A stretch of DNA of 64,000 bases from Gymnogyps californianus (lineage: Eukaryota; Chordata; Aves; Accipitriformes; Cathartidae), in the NCBI RefSeq assembly GCF_018139145.2, contig NC_059500.1:58929607-58993606 (forward strand), given 5' to 3'. The notes below the pieces were generated by a model. That model was not told where the DNA came from. It made no database searches and worked only from the letters and a program-made list of their open reading frames with translations. Position numbers and translations under genes: made by a program. Shown piece by piece: positions 12,052 through 26,350 of this stretch. How positions within the stretch are numbered: position 1 is the stretch's first letter; every line of letters starts with the position of its first letter.

Positions 12052-15000
12052 TGCTCTTAACTATAAATGGTGTCTTCGATAAGTAGATCAGATGTGGAGG
12101 GATACATTGTAAAAGACAAGTTCATTTAGTCAAATGAATCCCATCCAAGAAGAAATGAAAAACTGGGCAAGGTTTTGAAGCTGTAAGGCAAGTTTTTGCT
12201 CATGATATGTATCTGACCATCTGTCTGAAGACCTGTTGGAATATGCAAATCACTGTAGACTTCAGGAACCTTGAAAACAAGAGGAAGAATGGCAGGTAAA
12301 TTTACTGGAAAGCATTCTAGTCCCATGACCAAGGGAAAACAGAGAACAGAGAAGGCAAATAATTTGTTATGTAACGTATGAAAATTATAAGTTCTGTGGA
12401 GCCCTAGGCCACATTCCAAGAAAGTAGTTAAAAGAAGTAGTAGTAGTTATGGGACTATAATGTTCAGTTTTGCTATCATTATAAAAAAATATTGATTAAC
12501 AAGGGTATGAAAGAGACTGAAAAAAACTTTTTCACAACTTGAAAAAAAAGAAAGCCTTATAGAAACTTATAACCTTTTCAGTTCAGTTTGACTGGTTTAT
12601 CAAAAGAAAGATGAAAGACGACTTTATTAGGATGTACTTGTATCTCATTGGGGGAAAATAGAAGTTAACAAAGAATGAAGTCATCCGAGATAAGGACAAT
12701 AGCAATGATTTGAAATTAAAGCCATAAAAATACAAAATAAGCTACTTATCCATAAAAATTAAATTGGCTAGTCATCGGAACAAAAAAAAGCATATTCAGA
12801 TGAGGACTAAATGTTTATTTCCTTCAACAGACCACACTTGTTTAGCTCAAACCTGGATTAACCAGATAAAGCTTTATGGCCTATGTTACATGGCACATCT
12901 AAATCAATGAACTCATGATTATACCTGAGCTTTAACAACTGTGACTCTGTGATTTTCAGGTTTTAGAAAACACACATTTAGTATAAGTGACATAGAAGAA
13001 TTTGAAGAAACCACCATACGCTTTTTGTCCTATTCTCCCTGTTCTCCATCCCAAAACAAACACTGCAAAATAAAACTAATCTGAATCTAACTTAAATCTG
13101 AAGCTGAATACAGAGCTGATAGACCTATATGCAAGGTGAGTAAAGCAGTTGTGTATACAAATCACCATTATAATAACCTAACATTTTATTACTGTACCAG
13201 CCAAGTAAATACCTTTGTCCTTCGTAACAATAGAAGTTACCTATCCTCAGATTTTTGAGTAGTTATCACTATCCTCTCCCTCCTCTCCAGTATCATCAGC
13301 TACTGTATGTAAAGGATTCAACCCTAGTCCTGGAAAAGGATTCATTGTATGGTCTGCCTGAGCAATTAATGTGGGTGGCTAATACGTAATAATGAAGATA
13401 CTGAAAGACAATTTAGTAAGCTGATGAATGTGATGGACAGCTACTTAATTGCACAGGAGAAAGTTAATTCACTACTGAAGTGTCATTATTTAAGCAATGC
13501 TTGTCTGTTCAACAGGCATCTACTTAATAGAGATGTTATTAAAGCTAAATTACAGCAAAGCTGTGAGACATCTCCATCTAAACAAGACAGGCAAGTCAAA
13601 ATGAGTGATGAGATACTTATTTTAGTAATTTTCAGTTTAGTAACTTATTGTAATTACTATTGGATGCTCTATCTTTCATTGCTTTATTTGTCACTTCATG
13701 TTTGGAGCCACCTGATTTGTATTTTTGTTGTTCTAAGTACATAAGTAATATAAAGTAATATAGAACTTTTTTAAAAAATTTAAACAGTTATTTAGTTGAA
13801 GAAGTGATATAAAAACAGGATGAGATATGAAGCAACAGAAATTAGGATTTAATATGAACTAAAATAACCTCAACTGCTAGATGAAAATGAGTATGTGGAA
13901 ATACCAACTTTAAATTTTCAGTCTCTCATGGTTGCAACAGAAAAGCTTTAAAATGTAATAAAAGTGTTACCTGCAAGATATAAATTTAGAATAGATATTA
14001 AAAACCTTCTGTTGCTATTATTTAAATCTGATTGATCGGTTTTAAGGCAAACTTCTGTTCTGGAGCAGAGAGAGGAGTTAAATATTAATATAAATAATAG
14101 ACCACAGTAATACAGATCTTGATTACTAAACTTGTATCAAAACAATACCTAATCCACCCAAAGCCTTAAAAACATGGTCCAAAGAAATTTAGGGGAGAGG
14201 GAATTCCTCCAAAGCACTCCTGTGCATTTCTTTTTATCCTCATATTTTTAGTACCCCAAAAATACCAATAATACAATATAATGATTCCAAAGGCTTTCAT
14301 TGCCAATCAGCAGTAGAAGATAAATGCTTCTACATTTCTGCGATATTTGGATGGTAATACAAAACTGAAACTCTTGTCTTTTCTACTTTTATGTCCATTA
14401 TATCAAGAGATCAATATATGGGGGCAGCCTCACAAATTCTGTTATTGTCAGAAGTTATTCTGCACTAACACAGATGAGGATACAATCCAAAAATAGACTC
14501 TTCAAATTTCACAAAGGGATACTAAGTTTGTTTTCCTAATAATCTTGAGATTCTTTGTACAGAATCTTCTCTGTTTAGAGCAGGTGGAATGGGAAAATTG
14601 CAATTATTTATATTTAATATCTTTTTTTATTTCAATAAATAATAAAATTTGTATATTTATTTTGTTTTTTAAATTTAATTCAACCCAGACAATTGTCTTT
14701 TACATTAATGTGTTCATCTGGTTTGTTTCCTTGGTTCTCAAGGTACATCACAGTGGTATAACAACCTGTATACAACAAAAAAGACCACTGATGTTTAAAC
14801 AAGTTGTTTCAACTGTGTTTTGCATTTACATATTTTCTTTTAATGTTAGAGTTTGTAAAATAATTTAAAGTTTATTCTTCATGTATAACATTAGCCTTTT
14901 AAATTGCTTAGTGCATTTATTCTCTTAAAATATTCATTATTTCAGTAATGCTAAGTATTATTTAGTAATACTTAGTAATTTTTAAAATATAATGACTACT

Positions 15001-15751
15001 GATATGACATGTTTTTTCATTTAATTGATTAAGATTTGGCATTGAAAAACCTTGTTTTCTTCACCTTCAAAGAATGGATAAATAATAAAAGATGTTTATT
15101 TACTCATGGGTCACGTCATGGTTTTACATTAGCTTTTAAGGTATTTTGTTGCCTAATCCACCTTTCTTAAAATACGGAAAAGTGATCTGCATTGTGATTT
15201 CCCTTTTTCTACTAGATGGCTAAAGGTTCAGACTAAGGGCCTGACTTGTCATCCTTTATTTGTGTCAGTACTCTTTCATCATTTCAGTAGTTCTCCTGTC
15301 TTAGTTGAGTATTCATACAAATAAAGGATGTTTCAGTGTGTCATTCAGCTTTAATCACTTATGCTTGGATTATTTTCAGTTTCACTTGTGAATATTTGAT
15401 ATCTTAATCTTTTTTTTCTGTTGATCAATCAATTTCAGAAGTTGTAGCTTCATTTCTTTTTTCAAGAGGTCTGGAGGAAATGTTGCTGAATATACAGCTT
15501 AATGTTGCACAATTTTAGTGCAGTATTAAAGGAAATTGTTAAAAAGTCAAGTTTAATTATTCCAGTCTGTCACTGAAGACAGAGAGAGTTTTGTTTACAC
15601 AGGTCTGACCTCTAAAGCATGCCAGATGTTGTCAAATGAGCTATATAAGAACTGAAATAGATGTTTACTCTTCACAAAGTTAGGCAAGTTCCTCAGAAAA
15701 GAGGTCCTTTAACCAATTACTCTCATTTGTCCATTTCTACACAAATTGGCT
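12052..15751. other. AT-rich intergenic DNA, no feature seen
   Basis: The longest open frames here (97 codons on minus at 12,126; 106 and 107 codons on plus at 13,424 and 14,545) are rich in Phe, Ile, Leu, Lys and Asn, as expected of random translation of AT-rich DNA. They have no domain I recognise and no family resemblance. I see no transposon ends. Confidence 0.55.
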
Positions 15752-15779
15752 TTTTATTATTATTATTATTATTATTATA
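15752..15779. repeat. (TTA)n microsatellite
   Basis: About nine uninterrupted TTA units. A simple trinucleotide repeat. Confidence 0.9.
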
Positions 15780-18700
15780 TTGAGTGCCTTTCTTCCTCCC
15801 TGGCAAGTAGGAAAAAGGCTTTATTACTCAGATCATGAAGTAACTACTCCATATAATAATTTCTACTTCAAAAACAATAACTTAAGAGTAAGTTACAGGC
15901 AACATGATGTCACTTACACAAGGCATCACCTGATACAGTGGAGAAAGTCTCAGTAATTCTTTATCTCTTCCCAGTATTTTATGGCATCTTTGAAAACTTT
16001 GTTTAACTGTGTCGTTTTATTTTTTGATAACTCCCCATTCAAATTAGGACAGCGTTAGTAACTTTCTCAGCTGGCTGTTTTGAAATGTGTTTGCTCTTGG
16101 ATTTAAACAGCTAGTCAGAACTCTTTTCCAATTAATATTGCCTTGCTTATTAGGCTTAGAAAGTGGGTTTCTTATTAATCAGCATTGGTTCGACGTCTTT
16201 TTGCCAACACTTTACAATATTCTGTCAACATTTTAAAATATGCTGCAAATGGGACAACTTTCCAAAGCACGCCTTGTGGGAACCAAAGCTGACTTCTGAG
16301 AATCAACCTGGTGAGAAGTCAGGCTGAGAAATCTACAGAGCCGCCTTCTACACTCACCAGCTCACCTCTTCATAAGGTCGTCTTTGTTGTATAGTTTTCT
16401 AGACTCAGAGTTCTTACTGATCAGCACCTACACATACTGTAACTTGCCCATAATTATGGAACAGAAGTACAATAATGAGAGCCATGAGCTCTAGCATCAC
16501 TTCTAATGGTGATCGCTAATGATTTGTCCACTTTGTAATCTTTATGTCTTCCAGAAAGTACTAACGTGCCTTCATTTTACAAATAAAAACCAGTTAACTT
16601 GCAGAGGAACATTCCAGGAAGAGGTGATGTTAGACACCATATTTCCAGTGTGGCAGACCAAAGTTTTGTCAGCTGAGTAGAAAGGCCTTTGAAATTCACA
16701 GGTATTCAGTATATACACTTATCTGTACCTGCAAAATAATTCCTCTCTTACGTACTTACTGGATGCTGTTACAGATCAGGAAAGTATATGAAAGTGCTAT
16801 ATTTCAGTTGTTCCACATCTGATGCATTAAGTCAGTGGCACGTTACTTCTGTTGACCAATACGATGGATGTGACAACCAGATTGGCTGATACCAGCAATT
16901 ACATATACTGCATTTAATACATGGCATCAATGCAGAATATCAAGGTTTCTGTGTTGTTTTGTTTTGTTTCTTTTTTTTCCAGTTTAGTGTCTAACAAACA
17001 GCTTTAATATTTCCAATATATGATACTTAGATTCAACTTAGAAGGAATGAAAATAGGCATTTAGGAAATAGTGAAGAGATGTTTCTCTTGCTGTATTGTG
17101 TTGTGTAAATGTATTTTAAAACTGTTTCAAAATTTTTTCTAGCTTGTATCAGGCATTAACCAAACAGCTCTTATTGTTTTGAATGCAAATAGTATGATTA
17201 TACTTTGGAAATTTTGAAAATTGGCATGACACATAAATATACATCATGTGAGATTTAAACTATTGCTTATTTCTGTCTCAGAGCAGCTGTTTTTCATTTT
17301 AAAACTCATGCAAGGGATTTCTATATTGATATTATATATTACACATTATATTTTAAATACTAATAATATAATGTGTCTTTTTATTATATAATGTTTTTAA
17401 TGTTGCATAGAATATAATAGTGTAGTAGTATCATATAATATTAATGCTTTGGTATGATAAATAATTTGATATATTTTATACATTACACATTGTACATCAT
17501 ATATATTACATCTTAGTATATATTCAACTGAGTACGTGACATACAGCTGTATTTGAAATCAGAAGGGAAATGCACAGATCACACACAGAACTATAAATTA
17601 TCTATTTCTTCATGACTGGAGTTCTGAAATAATAATTCTGTTTCAGCCACACATTCTTACCCCATTTACCTCTAAGCTGTGCAAGTGCCACTCTTCAACA
17701 GGTTCTCCTGTCCTGGCTTTACGATCCATTTGGATAATCCAGAATATTTACCCTAACGTCTAATATTCTTTAAAAAAGGGGAAAAGTACAATGCTTTCCT
17801 GGCATTTAAGTCTTGAAAATGTAAATTCTACAGGATAAATAACAATACCAGTAAGAATATCATAATTTACGGTATATTGCTTACTAAGTCACTGGGTGTA
17901 ATGACAGACATATGGATTCACAGAATACTAATAGGACATAGGAGCTTCCATACATGGCCTCCTAAGTGCCTTGACTGCTCCTCCTACTCCAAGCTTGTAT
18001 CACTCAAGAGATGTTCCCATAAGAAGCATCCTCTAAACACAAGTAGGTAGGACCAAAGCTGTAGTGGAACAGATGCTTCGGCCAGTGTTAACTGCTGGGT
18101 TGTGCTTCTGTGGTGGAGAGGAGTCTTGGTGTTCAAGGCATCCCCCATCTGTTATACAAAAATACCCCTTATGTGGGCAGTAGCTGCTACAAGGGCTGAA
18201 GAAGACTAGTAAAAGGGCGACACCAGGAAGGTACTAGCCAACAGGGGAAAGAAGTGCAGGGAAGGCGGTGTGTCTTCTCTGTAGTTCTCTGTTAGATGTG
18301 TTCAGTTTAAAATGCATAGGATCCTGACTTAGACAAAAAGCCAATACCACATTATCTTACCTGGAGAACTAGAACTCATGCAGCCACCTTTCCTTTTGCT
18401 TTGAGATTAGCAATAGATTTCAAGTCATTTAATGAAGAATGAACTCCAAAGCTTTCTCTATAATTGGAGGCATTCATAGTGCTCCCTTTATAAATTTTCT
18501 GGTGCCTAATAATGTAGTTTAGTTAACATTGCAAGTTTTCCCTCATTTGAGTCCCTAATATGGTCTCTCACCTATACACTTATTCCTTGAAACTTGGAGG
18601 AACATGATTTTTTTAAGGGGTATTGATGCACACATATGCACACACATTGACTGAATAATGGCAATTCCTTGGGAAACATTTAATGCAGAATTCCTATGTC

Positions 18701-19704
18701 TTTCTGGCAGCTCCCTCTAAGAAGCTAGATGATCCTCTAACAAAACTATGAGATTAATCTAAGAGACTAACACTAAAAGAATTACTTTTGAGCACTAATA
18801 GCTTTAAAATGCATTATTTATGTTCCAGATATGCCAAAACCAGCACGTCATACTGCTTTCTTGCCTAATATTAGACAAACAAATCTCACTTCACTGCCAA
18901 CCTGCTTTTTGCACACATAATAACGAACTAATGTGGTTACATTTCTTAAAAAGGTCCTACTACAAAGTAAATATTTTGTATACTCTGCAAGTCTAAAATT
19001 TTACTTAAAGCAATAAATGGCTAGAAAAGCAACATCCCTTTATACAACGCAAACCACAGAGCTACATGAAGAGCAAAGAACCTTGACGTGATAAAGTGGC
19101 TTTTTTATCTCTTATATGAGGTATTTTCAGACGAGGGATATCCCAAAAACTTACATGTGAAACTCTGACATTTTCTGCCTAATAATTTTAGTGACACTAT
19201 TAAGATACTAGTAGGCTACCTTTAGAGTATATCTGTATTTTAATTGCAATTCACTTAAAACATCACAATGCACCAAACTTCTGCCCAGCATTCAAACATC
19301 TTCAATATTCAAACATTTTAGTATGTGCAAGAAGAGCCAGACCTACCCTGACCTCTCAACATTTCCCGAGCCTTAAGCCCCTACCCCAAGATACACATGA
19401 ATTAACATAGTTTAATGGCATTTTTCAAATATATCCCTGCAGAGACTAGAGGCCCAGAAGTCAGCATACTTCAGAGTCTGGAAATGCCTGTTTTGATATG
19501 TAATAAAAAAAGGGAATAGAGGATCCAGTAACACAAAAGAAATAGAAAAATCTCATAATTAAAAAAACATAGCAGTATCCTCAATCAGATGGTTACATCT
19601 TTAGATACTGTCTTTTAGTGTAGGTAAATATGTGCATTCTGGTCTTGAAATATGCTTATTAGGCTTCTTCCATCAGACAAACAGAGCTTTGTCTTTTTCT
19701 ATCA
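15780..19704. other. AT-rich intergenic DNA, no gene seen
   Basis: Noncoding sequence. Bases 17,320-17,530 form an AT-rich low-complexity stretch with repeated TATA, ATAATAT and TTACAT-like words. I recognise no exon, RNA gene or transposon. Confidence 0.55.
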
Positions 19705-20061
19705 GACAAACTGACCGAAACGCCCATTCGTCATCCCCCTGCACTGCTAGCAGGGGGAGGAGGTAGAAAATTGGGAGTAAAGTTAAGCCAGGGAAGAAGG
19801 GAGGGGTGGGGGAAGGTGTTTTTAAGATTTGGTTTTATTTCTCATTATCCTACTCTGATTTGACTGGTAATAAATTAAATTATTTTTTTCCCCAAGTTGA
19901 GTCTGTTTTGCCCATGATGGTAATTGCTGAGTGATCTCCCTGTTCTTATCTCGACCCATGAGCGTTTCATTATATTTTCTCTCCCCTGTCCAGTTGAGGA
20001 GGGGGAGTGATAGAGCGGCTTTGGTGGGCACCTGGTGTCCAGCCGGGGTCAACCCATCACA
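19705..20061 (+). mobile_element. Avian ERV LTR, 3' portion, plus orientation
   Basis: The right end is clear: a GC-rich terminal segment with a GAGGAGGGGGAGTGATAGAG block and an end reading ACCCATCACA. This resembles the ends of the other LTRs in the window read in their own sense. An AATAAA polyadenylation signal lies at 19,869-19,874. The left end is uncertain: no canonical TG start with matching target duplication was found, so the copy is probably 5'-truncated or diverged, and the left coordinate is approximate. No viral coding sequence adjoins it. Assignment to an avian ERVL-like family is from recognition of the 3' end and not from a search. Confidence 0.75.
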
Positions 20062-23000
20062 TTTACTAAAAGTAAACTAGCTTTAGGAAAGAAAGAAGGC
20101 CCGTATGCAAGACAAAATATTTACATGAGATACAGAATTCTAGAACTACTAACAGAGAGACCTAAAACTTTAACTAAGAAGAAGGAAAAGTATTTGAAAT
20201 CACCAGGATATCCTCTTTTATTCAGAATACAAAAGAAACGTGTTTTGGGGAACACTTTCAGAAATGAACATAAAATAATGACTCTTCACTTGTTTGGAAA
20301 ACAGCAGCAAAACCCAGAAACAATAACATTATACAGAAGAAAAAGACATGGACATTTCTTGTCATACTTAACACTTGTTTTAATTATAAAGCCATTTAGG
20401 ACAGTTGAGTGGGGGCACAGAAGAAGCTGGAGGGATTTACCTATTGGAAGCAGAAATTAAGATTTCGTTATATGCTTATGACTTTATGTTCTTCATACTA
20501 TATACATTATAAAGTTGGGAAGGATTATAGGAAATAAAGCTTTTTTCCAGCAACGAGGATATGAATTAAAATACTGTAAGTCATAGATACAGCGTTATGG
20601 CTTAAAACAGTAAAGGATGACAGATGACTTCTAAAATGTATAGATAATAAATTTAGATATTTTGGCACTAATGTTCCAAAGAAGGAGGACCTGTTTCAAT
20701 GAAATATGGAGTGCCAATTACTTACTCTGGTGTAAGTGCAAAAATATTATTACCAGTGAAATGACCGGGTGAATTCCAGGGCTTTAAATGAATAGTTGGA
20801 CTTTAGTATCTCTTTTTCCTGAATCTCTCTTAATCCACAGAAGAATAATAAAGAACTCTATAAAAATAATGAAATAACTCCTAAAGGTTAAATTGTAAGT
20901 TAATACGCAAAATAGAACAACTGAAACAATGCTGCGGCAGGACAAACCAGGGCAGCGCTGCCACAGAACTCCTGGAGGAAACGCTTCTTCAGAAACACTG
21001 ATAGAACAGAACTTAATGACCTCGATCCTGTAACGTAGCTCAGCCCAAACCCTTCAGTATAAAAATTCTGGCAACCATGAAACAGTCTCTGCAATTTAAA
21101 AGCACAAGTGGCAGTATACGGCACTTTGGGTAATATGGAATTAGCCAATATAAATATAATATCTAGATACATACACACAGATATTTACATATACAGAGAA
21201 AGAGGGAGAAGACAGAGATGTTTTCACTCAGACTCAAATTAAAAATTGCACAAGTCTTGAAACAAGGGGAAGTATTTATTCATGGCATACAACCTTAGAT
21301 AACATTATGTTTATAACATGCATTTAAAGGTAACTATCTGTGATAGGAATTTTTAAAAGCAGTCCTTTATAAAAAATCTCTTAGAAAGCAAGCTGATAAA
21401 GCTATTTACCTTATGAAATTTCATGCAGAAATCTGAAACGTGCAAAGACAATGGAAATTGTTTTGTAACATGTTATTTCAAGGCTATGCTTTTAAAAGAC
21501 GAAATTCAAAGTCTGTAATTTTATGAAGTGTGGATTGCAAATATGAACCAGCAGCAAAAGATTAGAATGAGCTAATGCAGATCACAACTGTTATCTCAAA
21601 ATTAACCAGATAGCACAAGATCAGTACTATCTGTTTCATGGAACATTTTAATCTTCATATAATTAGATAGTACTGTTGTCCCAGATATCAGTGTGAAATG
21701 TAAAATTACACAGGCCCTACTTTATACAGGACAAGATGGAGAAGGGAGAGCTCATGTAGGGCTGCAAAACTGATGTGGAAATGAATTTTGCAACAGCATT
21801 CTGGGAAGACATGAGCCGTGAAAAATGAATCAGTCAGGGAAAGGTTGGTACAGTAAATGAGATACGAGATGATGGAAGCCTTGCTGAGAGTTTTTAGCTC
21901 TTGGGGCGGATAAGAAAGGGGGCCACTACGACTGCATATTGCTAACATTTTTACTTCACTTTAATTTATGTTTCATTGCAAATGCTTGGCAGTACCACTG
22001 ACCAAGCTTATCTTTTGGATGGGACATCTAGGTGAAACTGCATTGCTTTTTAACATTTCTCAGATAGTTACTAAGGACAGAGTACTTATTTTCATGTCGC
22101 ACTTTTCACATAAATCTTCATCTGAATTAGATACCAAATATGTTATTTTGCTGACTGCATTTTCTTAGCATTTCTACAATACTCCAACAAATGCCCTTTC
22201 ACAAAAATAGGAACAGTATTGTTTAGTTGCTAAATATTTCTCAAATGTTAAATGCATCTCACAGCAAGGACATGGGCATGAAGCAGAAAGTATACAGCTT
22301 CTTTATTCTGTTACTATGAATATTGCAAATTGAAGAAGAAATATTTTACAACGCAATTACAGTTCTGAATAGAAATTTTGCAAAATCAGTATTCTTGATT
22401 CAAAATTTTGCTCGTGTTCTGTACCACATTTGGGTACTACATTATTCAAGTTTTCACTGATTGTAGATTCACTGAGTTATAGTTGTAGTTTGTACCAAAA
22501 AATAGAAACTCCTTTGAGTCTAAGAATATACTTCTCTATACACTTTCTAAAAGCTAAAAACGTAGCAAAATTCTCCATTCTCATTTGAAAGCTGGTCTAA
22601 GTAAGTTTGGAAAGAAGAAAAGCAATAAATATGGAAGCCTTTTATTACTATTTTTGCAAAGTCACATTTCACAGCAGGTCCAGACTTTACAGTGCCACTA
22701 CCAAAGGTTTTAAACATCCTGTAGGATGGTACATTTGTACAGTGTGAATAGAAGTCTGTTTCTAAAGGCATGGAGTTGCACACCCACCAACATTAGTAAA
22801 AAATTTAATTCTTTCCTTTGCAATTTATTTCTGTGGACGGAATTGGAAGGAATAGGGGGAATAAATACTGAGAAAAGTATCAAAGATAGATTTCTAAGGA
22901 TAAGTAGTATTTGACAGATGTGCTGGAATAACTGCTTGGACAAAAACTGAAAGAACATTTGCTTATTTACAAAAAACTCACAGAACTACTCCATGTGAAA

Positions 23001-23694
23001 CTAGTTATTAAGTAGTTCTTCTTTAACATAACATATGCAAAGGCCATTCTTCTCAGTGAAAGCAAGCAATTACTTTCACAAACTCTTGTTTATGTAATTA
23101 GTCTCATCTATACTGTTAAATTAATATCCAGCATATAACCATACTTTTTCCTTGGAGTCAAGGTGCTAGGAATTCAGCTCTCACCTGCTATTTTTTGAAC
23201 AATATTTCCTCTCAGGCATTCGATGAATCCCAGTGGTGTTTGTTGCTTACATATTTAGGTCTTAATTCCGTAATTTTTCCCAACAGTACTTTCTGACTGA
23301 TGACTAATACCTATCTTCTTTCTCAGATCTCTACAGAGTTATTGTACCATGAAAACCAGAAAAATGAGAGTCTTTTTGGGAAAAAAAATCAACACACACC
23401 TGCTTGAGGGAACCAAGGCAATTCAATAAATAGAGATTACAATTATTAAACATTGTGAAAAACAGGTGTCAGGGTTGTCTGCTATCAAGCTTCTTTTCCT
23501 AAAACCTCCCTGAGCCCAATATAGCTCAACACATACTGCTACAACTGAGACTGAGATGTCTCTTCTGGGTCCTGTTTGCTCCTTCTTTGGAAGGTATTTT
23601 AACAATTTTAAATGTGCCTCAAACAACCCGGCAAGATCTAGCTGCGCTGACAGCATGACACCAATAGCTTATGCTTGAAGCAAAGATGCCAGGG
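20062..23694. other. Intergenic DNA, no feature seen
   Basis: AT-rich noncoding sequence. The 141-codon open frame at 20,035-20,460 begins inside the LTR, is Lys/Arg-rich and matches nothing I recognise. I judge it accidental. Confidence 0.5.
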
Positions 23695-23890
23695 CAGCTG
23701 GGATAGTGCTGGAAGCCTGGGCTAGGCAATGGGGTCTCTGGGCTGATCAACTGCTGACGTGCCCCCGCGTTTTGTCAGCAGGGCTGGGGACAGGGACAGC
23801 TAGCTGTTCCACTCCAGAGGGGATCCTGGTGCTCAGGCAGCATGTAGGGCCCTGGCTGGGGTGGAAAACGGATGACCCAAAGCAACAGTA
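23695..23890. other. GC-richer patch of unknown origin
   Basis: About 200 bases with higher GC than the flanks, dominated by CTGGG, GGGGAC and CAGCTGG words. A 61-codon plus-strand frame lies inside it with no recognised family. It could be a degraded transposon fragment; no terminal structure was seen. Confidence 0.3.
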
Positions 23891-25768
23891 ATAGGTGCCC
23901 CCATTGTCACTTAAGTATCAAAGCCAGAACATCCACCATTAAAATAACAAGCTCATCAATGCTTAGTGAGCACTATGCAGTAATATAATCATCGAGTTTG
24001 TTTAACAGGGTGGTAGCATGTTTCAAAGTGAGCTTCTTTACACCGATCGGATCATATACTTCCAGGTGACTTTTTTTTTATTGAGCTTAGCAAAAGTGAC
24101 ATCTCATCTATCAAACCAGACACACCTACCAAATGCTAACATAAAAAAATGGAAAAGAGGTTAGGGTTTTCAAGGCAAATGTGCTTTGAGAACTAAAATA
24201 ATAGTTTATTACCCCATCTTTTGCTGGCCACTTAGAGTACTTAAACCATGCTGCTAGTCTGTAGATATTGATAGTCTAGGATGTTGATAGAACACTTGTA
24301 GATGAAAAATTAATTCTTCATTTCTGCTAAAAATGCCCATGAGACTTATCAAAGGGTAATATCTAGCAGTTTATAATACCTGGTTATGAGCTGCACTCCA
24401 GCACTGTCAGTGGCTGGAGAGGTTTGCATTTATTTTAGGCTTCTATTACAGATTCATAAATTAGTCTTTACTAAAGGACAGATCAAATTTTCTAAGGGGA
24501 AAAACTTGATTTGCATTGATTCACAGTATTGTAATGGTACACACATACCTCTAAATTTTTTTCTTTCGATGAGCACACAATATTTGGCTGGAGCAGAATG
24601 CTCTGCATGCAATACTACAGCTCTATCACACAGTAATAATGATCCCATGCTATATTTGAAATGGTTTGGCAATCCAGTTTAATAGATCTGCACTAAGTAT
24701 ATACTCTATCCACCACTCTTTATTCCACATAAGTGTTAACAGTATTCTCGCTTCATCTGCAATGCTTATGGAAAGACTAAAACAAGAATATCCTTGGCAA
24801 AACATTAACTTTGTCAGTGGCCAATCTCTTTCACCAAGGACCTGCATGTTTTCTCCCCAACACTTCAGATCTCCGTTTACTGAAATGATGATTTGACGTT
24901 TACAACTTCTAGGTTATTCTGAGCTTTGAATTTTCAAGTACTGCAGAGAGCTTGCTGCATGCTGGTACTCAAGTATTTCAAAGGGAATATTGATTTGACT
25001 TTAGCGTGCTTACCGTTAGCAGTTCAGAACTGGCATCACTGTCTTTAAAGCCAAGCATTTTCATGAAGTCCTGGATTTCCTTAGCTATTTGTTCTTAAAT
25101 AATGTTAAAGATTATCAGTATATGAAACTATTTTGTGATGTAATTTTTATCTTATCATCCACATAAAAGGCTATATGGTCAAGAAAGGCAATGGGTTGGA
25201 ATGGAGATTAATGGACAGTCTTGGCTAATTCTGCAATTTAATTTAAAGAGCTACTTTTGAAACTACCGAAAAAGCAGTTATCTTTTTTAAATGGGGGACA
25301 AGGAGATGTGACCCTAATAAGAAATTTCTTGCTTATGAATTGCAGGTTTTCTTAGCATATAAGCTCCCGAATAACTTTAAACTTTTGAGCTAATAATGCA
25401 GTTTTGCTTCCCTTTTATGCAATGCTTCAGAGATTGAGAATATTTTTCAAAGGCAGCAAGATATGCGTTTTTCCACTACTTCTTGTATGTTACTAGTGAG
25501 GCTTGATTCAACCACTGAATGAACTAACTTTTGGTAACTGTTAACATTTTAAAGATTATACTTACAACACCTTTGCAAACAGCAGATCAGGGTCACAATA
25601 AAATGACTGATCTGGTTCCCTTGTATTTCTTTTCAGCAGTCAGATTTAGTGATATGCCTGCTTTCTTTTCTCCCTGCCCCCTCCCCCCCCCCCCCCCCCT
25701 TTAAACAAATCTGCCCTAATAAGGAATCAGTGCAAAATGGAATCAATGTTGAAATCCTTTCTTCCAGA
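23891..25768. other. Intergenic DNA with a poly-C run
   Basis: Noncoding AT-rich sequence. A run of 17 C bases lies at 25,683-25,699, just before the next LTR. No exon is seen. Confidence 0.5.
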
Positions 25769-25773
25769 GATCT
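25769..25773. repeat. Target-site duplication, left copy (GATCT)
   Basis: GATCT directly precedes the LTR and is repeated exactly at 26,346-26,350 after it. Confidence 0.9.
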
Positions 25774-26345
25774 TGTCATGGTTTAACCCCAGCCAGCAAC
25801 TCAGCACCATGCAGCAGCTTCCCCCTCCCCCTCCCAGTGGGGTGGGGAGGAGGAAAGGAAAAAAGTAAAACTCATGGGTTGAGATAAGAACAGTTTAATA
25901 ACTAAAGTAAAAATAAAAATACACTACTAACTAAGAAGAATAATAATTGTAATGAAAAAGAATACAACAACAAAAAAAGAAATAAGAAAAGACAAGTGAT
26001 GCACAATGCAATTGCTCACCACCCACTGACCGATGCCAGAGCTGCGATCCGCGCCTCCTGGCCAGCTCCCCCATTTATATACTGGGCATGATGTTCCATG
26101 GTATGGAATATCCCCTTGGCTAGTTCGGGTCAGCTGTCCTGGCTATGCTCCCTCCCAGCTTCTTGCACACCTGCTTGCTGGCAGAGCATGGGAAACTGAA
26201 AAGTCCTTGGCTTAAGATAAGCGCTACTTAGCAACAACTAAAACATCAGCGTGTTATCAACAGTATTCTCACACTAAATCCAAAACAGAGCACTGTACCA
26301 GCTACTAAGAAGAGAGTTAACTCTGTCCCAGCCGAAACCAGGACA
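25774..26345 (-). mobile_element. Solo LTR, sister copy of the 7.6-kb LTR
   Basis: A complete 572-base LTR on the minus strand with TG...CA ends and a perfect flanking 5-base duplication (GATCT). In its own sense it has a TATA-like box at 26,074-26,081 and an ATTAAA signal at 25,894-25,899. It aligns along its whole length with the LTR at 7632-8307. It lacks that copy's tRNA-like insertion and has a shorter A-rich stretch, so it serves as the empty-site reference. No internal viral sequence remains. Confidence 0.9.
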
Positions 26346-26350
26346 GATCT
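26346..26350. repeat. Target-site duplication, right copy (GATCT)
   Basis: Exact match to 25,769-25,773 on the other side of the LTR. Confidence 0.9.

Noticed and set aside
14545..14868. 107-codon plus-strand open frame rich in Phe and Ile
   Set aside because: Composition is what random AT-rich DNA yields; no domain, conserved motif or splice context supports it. The hydrophobic look is not evidence of a membrane protein.
20035..20460. 141-codon plus-strand open frame beginning in an LTR end
   Set aside because: It starts in the LTR terminus and continues into unrelated flanking DNA, is Lys/Arg-rich without a recognisable domain, and does not match retroviral proteins.
7632..26345. Possible single provirus bounded by the LTRs at 7.6 and 25.8 kb
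   Set aside because: Each LTR has its own different target duplication on both sides, and the 17 kb between them contains no viral gene sequence.
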